Shown in pieces: positions 9,281 to 17,398 of a stretch of 64,000 nt of DNA. The position numbers and the translations under genes were made by a program. Each line of letters begins with the position of its first letter. Positions within the stretch are counted from its first letter, which is position 1. A model generated the notes under the pieces. That model was given only the letters and a program-made list of their open reading frames with translations, was not told where the DNA came from and made no database searches. Source of the DNA: Corynebacterium sp. ACRQK (GTDB taxonomy: Bacteria; Actinomycetota; Actinomycetes; Mycobacteriales; Mycobacteriaceae); NCBI RefSeq assembly GCF_022345965.1, contig NZ_JAKRMU010000001.1, positions 248,001 through 312,000 of the forward strand, in the 5' to 3' direction.

Positions 9281-9306
9281 AGGTGTCTAGTGAAATTCCG
9301 AACTTT

Positions 9307-9322
9307 TCGAACACATACACTA
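9307..9322. promoter_or_regulatory. SOS-box-like site 3 (lexA side)
   Basis: TCGAACACATACACTA has a perfect left half and a poor right half (10 of 14 fixed positions). It lies about 20 bases upstream of the lexA -10 TAAAGT, across the expected -35 position, where LexA binding would block transcription. Confidence 0.5.
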
Positions 9323-9422
9323 GAAATTCCGGTTTTATCGGGTAAAGTCAGTGGAGACAGCTAAAGCGAACAGCTAATGCCCAGTACCGAATCAACACCG
9401 AATACCGAGTGAGGTAGATCCC

Positions 9423-10223
9423 GTGAGCACCGACGATTCCACCGATAGCTCCACACCGCGCCCACGGCTTGGCCGTCCGCCGAAGTCGGAGGCCGACAAG
9501 CGTGCGGAGAAGCAAGCGCAGAAGGACGGCCAGAAGCCAGCCTTGAGCACCCGTCAGCGCCGAATTCTCGAGGTCATTAAGGACTCGACGGTCATCCGTG
9601 GCTATCCGCCGAGCATCCGGGAGATTGCGGATGCAGTAGGGCTACATTCCACTTCCTCCGTCTCCTACCACCTCACTCAGCTTGAGAAGCGCGGCTACCT
9701 CCGCCGCGACGGCAAGCGTCCCCGTGCCGTTGACGTACGTGCGTTCGACGGCGGACAACTGGACAACGAGGGTACTAAGGGCAACGCAACCAAACCCAAG
9801 GCGAACGCTTCAGCCTCGGAGCAGACGGTCGACGGTGAGGCCATGCCAGAGGCAACCTATGTTCCAGTTGTCGGCCAGATCGCTGCCGGTGCTCCAATCC
9901 TCGCAGAGCAAAACGTCGAAGCTCACTTCCCTCTCCCCCAGGAGCTCGTGGGCAATGGCGAGCTTTTCCTGCTCCAGGTCGTGGGTGAGTCAATGCACGA
10001 CGCAGGTATTTTCAACGGCGACTGGGTGGTTGTTCGCTCGCAATCCGTCGCGGAGTTCGGCGACTTCGTGGCGGCAATGATCGACGGCGAGGCAACAGTC
10101 AAGGAGTTCCAGAAGGATTCCGACGGCCTGTGGCTGATCCCCCACAACCCGCTATTCGAGCCCATTCCCGCCGAGGAAGCGACGATCCTGGGTAAGGTCG
10201 CCGCGGTCCTGCGCAAGATCTAG
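9423..10223 (+). CDS. lexA: SOS repressor LexA
   Basis: A 266-residue LexA. The winged helix DNA-binding domain starts near residue 40 ([10 protein letters not shown]) and includes [20 protein letters not shown]. The self-cleavage site AAGAP gives scission between Ala155 and Gly156. The catalytic dyad is Ser190 (GESMHD) and Lys227 (ATVKEF). Compared with the roughly 230-residue norm it carries about 40 extra N-terminal residues rich in Ser/Thr and Lys, including an AT-hook-like LGRPPKS, and a long linker before the cleavage site. GTG 9423 is preceded by GAGG. It represses divS, recA and itself, judging from the boxes in this window. Confidence 0.96.
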   Translation: MSTDDSTDSSTPRPRLGRPPKSEADKRAEKQAQKDGQKPALSTRQRRILEVIKDSTVIRGYPPSIREIADAVGLHSTSSVSYHLTQLEKRGYLRRDGKRPRAVDVRAFDGGQLDNEGTKGNATKPKANASASEQTVDGEAMPEATYVPVVGQIAAGAPILAEQNVEAHFPLPQELVGNGELFLLQVVGESMHDAGIFNGDWVVVRSQSVAEFGDFVAAMIDGEATVKEFQKDSDGLWLIPHNPLFEPIPAEEATILGKVAAVLRKI

Positions 10224-10226
10224 GTT

Positions 10227-10235
10227 CCCCCCCCC
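10227..10235 (+). repeat. Homopolymer of nine C between lexA and sugR
   Basis: Nine consecutive C bases start four bases after the lexA stop codon. Such tracts can vary in length by slippage. It lies about 40 bases upstream of the sugR -10 hexamer, so length changes could alter sugR promoter geometry only slightly. No effect on a reading frame is expected. Confidence 0.8.
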
Positions 10236-10273
10236 ATTGGTTCTGACGCCGCCGTTTCCCGCCCGCAAGCAAC

Positions 10274-10279
10274 TAAAGT
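10274..10279 (+). promoter_or_regulatory. sugR -10 element, leaderless
   Basis: TAAAGT ends seven bases before the ATG at 10287, so the transcript should begin at or next to the start codon. No ribosome binding site is visible. Confidence 0.55.
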
Positions 10280-10286
10280 GACGCTT

Positions 10287-11084
10287 ATGGAATCAGCAGA
10301 ACGGCGCCGTCAAATACTCTCCCTCACCGCCATTCACGGCAGGGTAACTGTGAATGAGCTGGCGGAGAAGTTCGGCGTCACTGCAGAAACAATTCGCCGT
10401 GACCTCGCGATCCTCGACGACGGCGGCGAACTCTTCCGCGTCCACGGCGGCGCCGTACCCGTACAAAACTTCCGCACCGACTTCACCACGCTCGCCACCA
10501 GGTCAAAGGCCGCCCTCGGGGCCAAGCGCACCATCGCCCAGGCAGCGGTGAAGCTACTTCCGCCCTCTGGCACCATCTTCATAGACGCTGGCACCACTAC
10601 CGGTGTGTTCGCCGAGGCGATCGCAGATGCCAACGCAACGAACGATCCGAAGCTCATGGCACCGAAGTTGAACATCGTGACGAACTCGTTGTTCATCGCC
10701 ACTACTCTCGCGGAATCCCCTCGCTGCGATGTGCAGTTGATCGGTGGGCACGTCCGGGCGGCCTCCCAGGCCGTGGTCGGAGACCTAGCCACCCGCGCCC
10801 TGGGCGTATTGCATGCGGATGTGGCCTTCATCGGCACCAACGCGCTCACCATCGACCACGGTCTTTCTACTCCTGACGCCCAAGAGGGGGCCATCAAGCG
10901 CGCCATGGTCGCCAACTCCGATTCGGTAGTCACCCTGTGCGATTCCACCAAGTTCGGCCTCGATTACCTCGTCAGCTTCGCCAGCATTGACGACATAGCC
11001 GCCATCGTTACCGACCGCGGTGCCCCCGAGCCCTATGTCAACGAGCTAAGAAACTTAGGCATCGACGTCACCTTCGCAGACTAG
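10287..11084 (+). CDS. sugR: DeoR-family sugar metabolism regulator SugR
   Basis: A DeoR-type repressor of about 265 residues. The N-terminal helix-turn-helix (ERRRQILSLTAIHGRVTVNE, then AEKFGVTAETIRRDL) precedes a ribose-isomerase-like sensor domain with FIDAGTTTG, SNSLFIATTL-type and IGGHVR motifs, which binds a sugar phosphate. In C. glutamicum the orthologue next to lexA represses PTS genes (ptsG, ptsF, ptsS, ptsI, ptsH). Here no fruK or ptsF follows; hflX converges directly, with its stop abutting. A GTG at 10278 is in frame but overlaps the -10 hexamer, so ATG 10287 is preferred. Confidence 0.85.
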   Translation: MESAERRRQILSLTAIHGRVTVNELAEKFGVTAETIRRDLAILDDGGELFRVHGGAVPVQNFRTDFTTLATRSKAALGAKRTIAQAAVKLLPPSGTIFIDAGTTTGVFAEAIADANATNDPKLMAPKLNIVTNSLFIATTLAESPRCDVQLIGGHVRAASQAVVGDLATRALGVLHADVAFIGTNALTIDHGLSTPDAQEGAIKRAMVANSDSVVTLCDSTKFGLDYLVSFASIDDIAAIVTDRGAPEPYVNELRNLGIDVTFAD

Positions 11085-12539
11085 TTACTCGGTGACGACA
11101 AACTCCTCCAGCTCCGCCACAACCACCTTCGGCAGACGCACATCCAGACGAGTTCCGTCCGCGTCGTAATCCTCGCCAATAACCGTTCCCAGCTCGTGGA
11201 CCTTGGCCACCACATCGCCACGGTCAAACGGCACATGCAGGATCACGTGAGAATCCAGCGAGTTGAGGAATAACTCCAGCTGGGCCTCCAATTCCGGAAT
11301 GCCCTCCCCCGTCTTCGCGGACACGTACACTGCATCCGGTATGCGGTGGCGCAGCTCCGCCAGCACCAGTGGGTCGGCGGCGTCGATCTTGTTGATGACC
11401 AAGATCTCCGGCGGAGCCTCCTGCCCGGATTCCTCTACGATCCCACCGATCACGGTGTTCACCGCCTTGATCTGCTCCAGCGGGAACGGGTCGGAGCCAT
11501 CCACAACGTGCAGCACCACATCGGCGGCCAGTACTTCCTCCAGAGTGGAACGGAACGCCTCCACCAGCTGCGTGGGCAAGTGGCGGACGAAGCCCACCGT
11601 GTCGCTGAACACCACTGTGCGGCCATCCGCCAGGCTGGCGCGGCGCGTCGTCGGGTCCAGGGTGGCGAACAAAGCGTTTTCGACCAGCACACCCGCTCCC
11701 GTCAGCGCGTTGATCAGAGAGGATTTGCCCGCGTTCGTGTAGCCCGCAATCGCGATCTGGGGAATCGCAGAGGCGTCGCGGCGCTCGCGTTTGATCTCGC
11801 GGGAGGTCTTCATCGCCGCGATCTCCTTGCGCAGCTTCGCCATGTCGGAGCGCAAACGACGGCGATCCGCCTCAATCTTCGTCTCACCAGGTCCGCGCAG
11901 TCCCACGCCGCCGTTGGATCCCGCGCGACCGCCGGCCTGTCGGGACAGTGTGCTACCCCAACCGCGCACCCGCGTGATGAGATACTCCATCTGTGCCAGA
12001 GAGACCTGCGCCTTGCCCTCCTTGGACTTCGCATGCTGGGCGAAAATATCCAGAATCAGCATGGTCCGGTCGATCACCTTGACGTCCAGCGCCTTCTCCA
12101 GCGCGATCATCTGACCTGGGCTCAATTCACCGTCGCAGACTACCGTATCGGCGCCGGTTTCCTGTACCACGGACTTCAGCTCCTCGACCTTGCCGCGGCC
12201 GATGTAAGTGCCGGAATCCGGCTTGTCGCGCCGCTGGTAGAGCATCTCCGCCACCTCGGAGCCTGCGGTTTCTGCCAGGGCTCGCAGCTCCTCCAGGCTC
12301 GCCTCCACCTGCGCGATCGTACCGGTGGTCCACACGCCAACCAGCACGACCTTCTCCAGCCTCAGCTTTCGATACTCAACGTCGTAACCGTCGGACTGCT
12401 CGTCTGTGTAGGTATTTACACCGCGGGATAGCCGTCGGAGGCTCGAGCGCGCCTCCAGATCGAGTTCGCCGACCGTGGGCGCCGCATGCGAATCATAAAG
12501 GTGTGTAGTGTGTTCGGCTTTATCCGTCTTTTCCGTCAT
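11085..12539 (-). CDS. hflX: Ribosome-associated GTPase HflX
   Basis: A 484-residue HflX. The N-terminal HflX domain includes the glycine-rich loop SRQAGGRAGSNGGVGLRGPGE and is followed by a coiled helical linker. The G domain has GYTNAGKSS (P-loop), DTVGFVRHLP (G3) and NKID (G4). It binds the large ribosomal subunit and splits stalled or heat-damaged 70S ribosomes. It is transcribed away from the Cys-tailed gene at 12608. Its stop abuts that of sugR. Confidence 0.95.
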   Translation of the reverse strand: MTEKTDKAEHTTHLYDSHAAPTVGELDLEARSSLRRLSRGVNTYTDEQSDGYDVEYRKLRLEKVVLVGVWTTGTIAQVEASLEELRALAETAGSEVAEMLYQRRDKPDSGTYIGRGKVEELKSVVQETGADTVVCDGELSPGQMIALEKALDVKVIDRTMLILDIFAQHAKSKEGKAQVSLAQMEYLITRVRGWGSTLSRQAGGRAGSNGGVGLRGPGETKIEADRRRLRSDMAKLRKEIAAMKTSREIKRERRDASAIPQIAIAGYTNAGKSSLINALTGAGVLVENALFATLDPTTRRASLADGRTVVFSDTVGFVRHLPTQLVEAFRSTLEEVLAADVVLHVVDGSDPFPLEQIKAVNTVIGGIVEESGQEAPPEILVINKIDAADPLVLAELRHRIPDAVYVSAKTGEGIPELEAQLELFLNSLDSHVILHVPFDRGDVVAKVHELGTVIGEDYDADGTRLDVRLPKVVVAELEEFVVTE

Positions 12540-12607
12540 TACGCTCTATTTTTACCTGTCAGGGGCGGTAAATAGGAAATTTGGTGCGGCGGACTAGAGT
12601 GGTGGGC

Positions 12608-13387
12608 ATGATTCCTGAACTCCGCAGCATTGGTATGGATTTCCCCAAGTGGCAGCAGGCCCTCGAGTCCGCCTATAGCTCCGGCAACCTGGGCGTGTCG
12701 GGTGAGGTCCGCGGCGGCCAGGTTCTGCAGTTCGACGATCCCTCGGGCGCCCGCATGGTTGTGCTCGCCGTTGAGCCCTTCGGCTCCTTCGCCAGCTACA
12801 CCGGGGGACTACCCGCCACCGCGCATCTGTCGATGCTGAACGACATCATCGGCGTGCTCGATGTAGTGGACGACAGCCCGATGCTGCAGATCTCCGGCCA
12901 GCAGGCACCGACGATTGCCTCGCTCACCGCCACCATCGCTCAAGGGCCTTTGCTTGTGGACGCCCCCTCGTTGGAGTACCACCAGTTCCACATTGGGGCT
13001 CTGGCCAACTCCGTACGCGTGTATGGGGATTCCACTGAGTTCGCCAAGGACGGCGGCCTGAAGGTTGGCGTGGTGGATTCGAAGGGATTGCAGGACATCA
13101 ACTCTCCGGCCACTGCCCCGCATGCCACGGCGGAGATCGCGGTGGAGGCCTCCGGCTGGTCCCTCAAGGTCAACTCTCTGACGGGACAGAAGTTCTGGAC
13201 CGCGACAGTGACCTCTCCCTTCGAGTTCACGGTGGTTCTTCCCGAGGACGCGGTCGACGAGGAGCTCGCACAGTCAGATGCCCCGCTGATCGTGGCCGGT
13301 ACCGTGCAATTCACCGCCAGCACCGTGGACTCCGCTGGCTGCGGCGGAGCCTGCGGCTCCGGCAGCTGCGGCTGCGGTGGCCACTAG
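12608..13387 (+). CDS. Unrecognised protein with Cys/Gly-rich C-terminal tail
   Basis: I do not recognise this 259-residue protein. It starts MIPELRSIGMDFPKW and is predicted soluble, with alternating beta-like stretches and no signal peptide or membrane segment. The last 16 residues are Cys and Gly rich (five Cys, ending GCGGH), suggesting metal binding or a redox role. ATG 12608 is favoured over an in-frame TTG at 12581, because a TAGAGT -10 hexamer (12595-12600) ends seven bases before it. It lies divergent from hflX and convergent with dapF. It is probably a conserved corynebacterial gene. Confidence 0.75.
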   Translation: MIPELRSIGMDFPKWQQALESAYSSGNLGVSGEVRGGQVLQFDDPSGARMVVLAVEPFGSFASYTGGLPATAHLSMLNDIIGVLDVVDDSPMLQISGQQAPTIASLTATIAQGPLLVDAPSLEYHQFHIGALANSVRVYGDSTEFAKDGGLKVGVVDSKGLQDINSPATAPHATAEIAVEASGWSLKVNSLTGQKFWTATVTSPFEFTVVLPEDAVDEELAQSDAPLIVAGTVQFTASTVDSAGCGGACGSGSCGCGGH

Positions 13388-13394
13388 AAAGCCG

Positions 13395-14261
13395 TTAAAG
13401 CACAGTCTTTCCCCAGGCCACGATCGCCGAGGGCCCGCGGAGGATCGAACCGTCCTCGGAGATCTCCACCTGCACGGCTCCCCCTGGAACGTGCACGGTG
13501 ACGGTGCCTGTGGCCAGTTCGGCGTCAGCAAGGGCAGAAACAGCGGCGGCGACGGTACCGGTGCCACACGAGCGAGTTTCCCCCACACCGCGCTCGTGGA
13601 CGCGCATGTGCACCGCGTCCGCATCGTCCAGAGGCGTGAGAACCTCCAGGTTCACCCCTGCCGGGAAGAACTCAGGATCGAACTGCACCTGCTGGTCGAT
13701 CGGCAGCTTCTGCAGCTCCAGCGTCGTGAGGTTGGGCACCACCGCGGCTAGGTGCGGGTTGCCCATATCCACGCCTAGCCCCGCGACCTTCATGTCGCCC
13801 ACCTGTGCGGTAGAAACACCCAGCACTTCCGGGGTGCCCATCTCCACGCTCACGATCGCGTGTTCCTGGTTTTCTCCACTCAACTCGTGCACTTTCACCA
13901 GCTTGCGGCCCGCCCGGGTGCCAATGCCGAACTGTTCGCCGACGGTAACTTTCCCCTGTCGGCACAGCACGTGGGCGAAGGCGCGCACGCCGTTGCCACA
14001 CATCTCCGCCAGGGAGCCGTCAGCGTTGCGGTAGTCCATGAACCATTCCTGACCGTGCACGCCCGCGGGAAGCTCGGCCAGAACGCCCGCGCTCACCAGG
14101 GCGTCACCGGTGGCAATGCGAATCACCCCGTCGCCGCCGATCCCGGCCCGCCGGTCTGTAAGGTGTCGCACGCGATCCTCAGTGAGGTTCACCTCGATTG
14201 CCTCGTCCATCAGGACAACGAAGTCGTTCTCCGTGCCGTGGGCCTTGATGAATTCGATCAT
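13395..14261 (-). CDS. dapF: Diaminopimelate epimerase DapF
   Basis: A 288-residue enzyme converting LL- to meso-diaminopimelate for lysine and peptidoglycan. Both catalytic cysteines are present in their motifs, MCGNGVRAF and SCGTGTVAAA. ATG 14261 is chosen over the in-frame GTG at 14270 because AAGGGAG lies eight bases before it and the protein then starts MIEFIKAHGTENDF, the usual DapF beginning. It follows miaA on the same strand with a short gap and is probably co-transcribed. Confidence 0.95.
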   Translation of the reverse strand: MIEFIKAHGTENDFVVLMDEAIEVNLTEDRVRHLTDRRAGIGGDGVIRIATGDALVSAGVLAELPAGVHGQEWFMDYRNADGSLAEMCGNGVRAFAHVLCRQGKVTVGEQFGIGTRAGRKLVKVHELSGENQEHAIVSVEMGTPEVLGVSTAQVGDMKVAGLGVDMGNPHLAAVVPNLTTLELQKLPIDQQVQFDPEFFPAGVNLEVLTPLDDADAVHMRVHERGVGETRSCGTGTVAAAVSALADAELATGTVTVHVPGGAVQVEISEDGSILRGPSAIVAWGKTVL

Positions 14262-14278
14262 GCAGAACACTCCCTTGC

Positions 14279-15211
14279 TTACTGCTGGCTGACAATCCCT
14301 AATGCTTCCGTTGCCGCGCGGACCGGGTCGGGTGAGTTGGCGTCAATCCAAATAATGCGCTTATCCCTGCGGAACCAGGAACGCTGCCGTCGAGCATAGC
14401 GACGGGTGCCGGTGATGGTGCGATCCACAGCTTCCTCAAAGGTGAGTTCGCCCGCGAAATAATCCAGCACCTGCGAATACCCGATCGCCTGGCCGGCGGT
14501 AGACTCACGGACCAGGCCATCGGCAACCAGAGTCCGCACCTCCTCGACTAGGCCTTGGTCGAACATCTGGCGCACGCGTAGCTCGATGCGGGGGTTCAGC
14601 CACTCGGCGGGCGCGTTCAGCCCCAGCAGGCGCATGTTCCAGCGGGGCGTGGAGTTCTTCGGTGGCTGTGAGGCCGCAAAGGGCTTGCCGGTCAGCTCGA
14701 TGACTTCGAGGGCGCGGACGGTACGGCGCGGGTCGTTATCCTCAATGATGCGAGCAGCCTCGGGGTCGATCGTAGCCAGGTACTGATGCATGGCCGCTAC
14801 CCCGCGGCTGTCGAGCTCGCGCTGCCACTTCTCACGCACCATCGGATCCGTGGGCGGAAAGTCCCACTCGTCCACCAGTGCCTGAATGTACATCATGGAG
14901 CCGCCGACGATGATGGGCGTCTTGCCCCTAGCAAGAATTTTTTCCACCGTCTCGATCGCCCCCGTGCGATACTCCGCCACGCTTGCGGGCTTGGTAACCG
15001 ACCAAATATCCAGCTGGTGGTGCGGAATCCCCTGCCGCTCTGCCGGCGGAACCTTCGCCGTTCCGATATCCATGCCGCAGTACAGCTGCATGGAATCGAT
15101 GTTCACCACCTCCCCGTCCAGCCGCTTGGCCAGCTCCAGGGAGATCGCCGTCTTGCCAGAGGCGGTGGGACCAACGACTGCGATCGGTCGGATCTCAGTG
15201 GAAGAACTCAT
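14279..15211 (-). CDS. miaA: tRNA dimethylallyltransferase MiaA
   Basis: A 310-residue enzyme adding a dimethylallyl group to A37 of tRNAs that read UNN codons; MiaB, also in this window, then acts on the product. The P-loop GPTASGKTA is at about residues 14-22, followed by NIDSMQLY and the GTAKVPPAER loop. A -10 TAGACT (15220-15225 on the minus strand) ends eight bases before the ATG, implying a leaderless mRNA for miaA-dapF. Confidence 0.95.
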   Translation of the reverse strand: MSSSTEIRPIAVVGPTASGKTAISLELAKRLDGEVVNIDSMQLYCGMDIGTAKVPPAERQGIPHHQLDIWSVTKPASVAEYRTGAIETVEKILARGKTPIIVGGSMMYIQALVDEWDFPPTDPMVREKWQRELDSRGVAAMHQYLATIDPEAARIIEDNDPRRTVRALEVIELTGKPFAASQPPKNSTPRWNMRLLGLNAPAEWLNPRIELRVRQMFDQGLVEEVRTLVADGLVRESTAGQAIGYSQVLDYFAGELTFEEAVDRTITGTRRYARRQRSWFRRDKRIIWIDANSPDPVRAATEALGIVSQQ

Positions 15212-15332
15212 GGAAACCCAGTCTAGCGGTGCGGCTGGTGTAATAATTACTTCATTGCCCTATACGAGGCTAAAAGGCTACAAGGCGTATAAGGCGATTG
15301 GCATGTTTTGGTTTTAGGTAGGAGTACCCGCA

Positions 15333-16676
15333 ATGACTGATCCCACGAATCCTCGTCCGGTCCCGAAGCCCGGCCCAAAGCCGGGTCCCAAGCCAGGCGC
15401 CAAGCCTGGGCTGAAGGGAGTGCAGACCGGGGGTGTCAGCATCCCCAAGAACGACCCCGCGAAATTCGGCCGTGTGGACGCTGACGGCGTGGCATGGCTG
15501 AAGACCGCCGACGGCGAGCGCCAGATCGGAGAGTTCAAGGCCGGTACCCCCGAAGAGGGGCTGAAACACTTTGGCGCCCGCTACGACGACCTGAGCACTG
15601 AAGTGCAGATGCTCGAGGCGCGTCTGCAAAGCCACCCGGAACAAGCCCAGACCATCCGTCACGACGCGAAGATTCTGCAGGATTCCCTTCCCACCACAGC
15701 CGTCATCGGCGACATTGCCGCCCTGGAGGCCCGCCTAGAAAAAATTTCCCAGCACGCCCAGACCGCCGAGAAGCAGGTCGCGGAGGCGAAGCAGGAGCGC
15801 CGCGATTCCGCGCTGGCGCAGAAGGAAGAGCTGCTGGGAGAAGTCGAGGGCATCGCCGCAGCCGACCCGTCGACGCTGAACTGGAAGCGCTCCGGCGAGC
15901 GCATCCGCGCGATCGTCGAACAGTGGCGCGGCATCAAGGGAGTCGAGCGTTCCACCGACGACGAGCTGTGGAAGCGCTTCTCCAAGGCACGCTCCGAGTT
16001 CAACCGCAAGCGTCAGGCGCACTTCGACGAGCTGGACCGCAACCGCGAACGGGCACGGCTGAAGAAGGAAGAGCTGATCGAGCAAGCCGAGGCGCTACAG
16101 GATTCCACAGAGTGGGGGCCAACCAGCGCTAAGTACCGCGACCTGATGAGCCAGTGGAAGGCTGCCGGCCGCGCACCGCGCAACGTCGACGACCAGCTAT
16201 GGGAGCGGTTCCGCAAGGCACAGGACGTGTTCTTCGCCGCCCGCAAGGCGGATTCTGCCGAGCGTGACAAGGAGTTCGAGGCCAACGCAGACGCCAAGCA
16301 GGCCCTCATCGACGAATACTCCCCCAAGGTTGATCCACAGGCGCACGGTGTGGACAAAGCCCGCAAGGTTCTGCACGAGCTGCAGGAAAAGTGGGAGCAA
16401 ATCGGCTTCGTCCCGCGCGGTCGTGTGCGCGAGTTCGAGGACAAGATCAAGGCCATCGAAGCCCGCGTGGAGGAGGCTGCGGATGCCGAGTGGCGCCGCA
16501 CCGACCCGGAGGCTCAAGCGCGCGTGGCCCAGTTTCAGGCGAAGGTGGACCAGTTCAACCGCGAGGCCGAGGCCGCGGAGAAGGCGGGCAAGTCCGCTAA
16601 GGCAGAGAAGCTGCGTGGCCAGGCCGCGCAGTGGCAGGAGTGGGCGGACGCCGCCGCTGCCGCCGTGGAGGGCTAG
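15333..16676 (+). CDS. DUF349 repeat protein with KPG-repeat N-terminus
   Basis: A 447-residue cytoplasmic protein. Residues 8-27 are a Pro-Lys-Gly repeat ([16 protein letters not shown]). The rest is charged, helical and rich in Trp-Lys-x-(A/I)-G repeats such as QWRGIKGVER, QWKAAGRAPR and KWEQIGFVPR, typical of tandem DUF349 units. A long coiled coil (about residues 110-190) and an acidic, Ala-rich C-terminal helix complete it. The function of the family is not established. ATG 15333 has a good TAGGAG site. It converges on the membrane protein at 16673, overlapping by four bases. Confidence 0.85.
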   Translation: MTDPTNPRPVPKPGPKPGPKPGAKPGLKGVQTGGVSIPKNDPAKFGRVDADGVAWLKTADGERQIGEFKAGTPEEGLKHFGARYDDLSTEVQMLEARLQSHPEQAQTIRHDAKILQDSLPTTAVIGDIAALEARLEKISQHAQTAEKQVAEAKQERRDSALAQKEELLGEVEGIAAADPSTLNWKRSGERIRAIVEQWRGIKGVERSTDDELWKRFSKARSEFNRKRQAHFDELDRNRERARLKKEELIEQAEALQDSTEWGPTSAKYRDLMSQWKAAGRAPRNVDDQLWERFRKAQDVFFAARKADSAERDKEFEANADAKQALIDEYSPKVDPQAHGVDKARKVLHELQEKWEQIGFVPRGRVREFEDKIKAIEARVEEAADAEWRRTDPEAQARVAQFQAKVDQFNREAEAAEKAGKSAKAEKLRGQAAQWQEWADAAAAAVEG

Positions 16677-17398
16677 TCCTCCTCGCCCTCCTGCTTTTCG
16701 AGCTTGGCCTTGCGCTCACGGCGGGCCTTCGCACGGGCGCGGCGGTCATCCACGATCACCGCATCCTCGCGATCCTCGATACCGGTGCGTAGGCGCTGCT
16801 GCGCCAGGCGGGATTCTTCGTCGCGGTGTGCTTCCTCGCGCCGCGCCGCGGCCAGCGCCCGCTGCAGGGGGTTCTTTTGGAACACCACCGCGGACAGCGC
16901 ATAGAAAAGCACCGTTAGCCCCACCAGGCTGATCAGCAGCGGGATTGCCGGACCGTCACCCGACTCCGTCGGCGGTTGCGTCTGGCGCACCCAGATCGCA
17001 AACACGTTGTACCACCAGGCCACACCTGCAAAGGCCCAGTTCACCCAGGCCACAATCCACGACTTCGAAACCAGTGTTCCGATGGTCAAAAGGATCGCCA
17101 CGAGGCGCAGCCAAGAGAAAATCATCTCCGGCTTAGCCGTCGCGCCGTCCTGCGCCACCTGGGTGTTAAACAGCACGTCGTAGCCGCGTACATCCCCCGC
17201 GTGCGTTAAGAAGATCATCACGAGGGGTACCAGGAAGCCGAATACAATCAGCGGCACGTAGCGTCCCAGCACCACGCGCCCGGCAATCTTTCGCTCAGCG
17301 CCGCTGAGGTCACCCCGATACTGTGCCAGCGCGTCGTCCGCGACCTCCTGTTCGGAACTCTTGGTGCTGCTCTTGGCGCTCTTGTTATCACTACTCAC
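16673..17398 (-). CDS. Conserved membrane protein downstream of miaB (Rv2732c-like)
   Basis: A roughly 241-residue protein with a Ser/Lys-rich N-terminus, four hydrophobic segments (starting near [41 protein letters not shown] and [14 protein letters not shown]) and a highly charged coiled C-terminus. Position after miaB resembles Rv2732c of M. tuberculosis; the function is unknown. GTG 17398 overlaps the miaB stop (GTGAGTAG) and has GGGAGGA seven bases upstream inside miaB, so translation is probably coupled. An in-frame ATG at 17425 lacks such a site. Confidence 0.75.
   Translation of the reverse strand: MSSDNKSAKSSTKSSEQEVADDALAQYRGDLSGAERKIAGRVVLGRYVPLIVFGFLVPLVMIFLTHAGDVRGYDVLFNTQVAQDGATAKPEMIFSWLRLVAILLTIGTLVSKSWIVAWVNWAFAGVAWWYNVFAIWVRQTQPPTESGDGPAIPLLISLVGLTVLFYALSAVVFQKNPLQRALAAARREEAHRDEESRLAQQRLRTGIEDREDAVIVDDRRARAKARRERKAKLEKQEGEED

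Larger units (their letters stand above)
9112..9422. promoter_or_regulatory. divS-lexA divergent regulatory region
   Basis: This 311-base AT-rich stretch has no gene. It holds, from divS to lexA, a perfect palindrome (9173-9189), three degenerate SOS-box-like 16-mers (9227-9242, 9265-9280, 9307-9322) and a lexA -10 candidate TAAAGT (9343-9348). The divS leader is at least about 90 bases. The lexA leader is about 70 bases, with GAGG ten bases before the GTG start. Confidence 0.75.
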
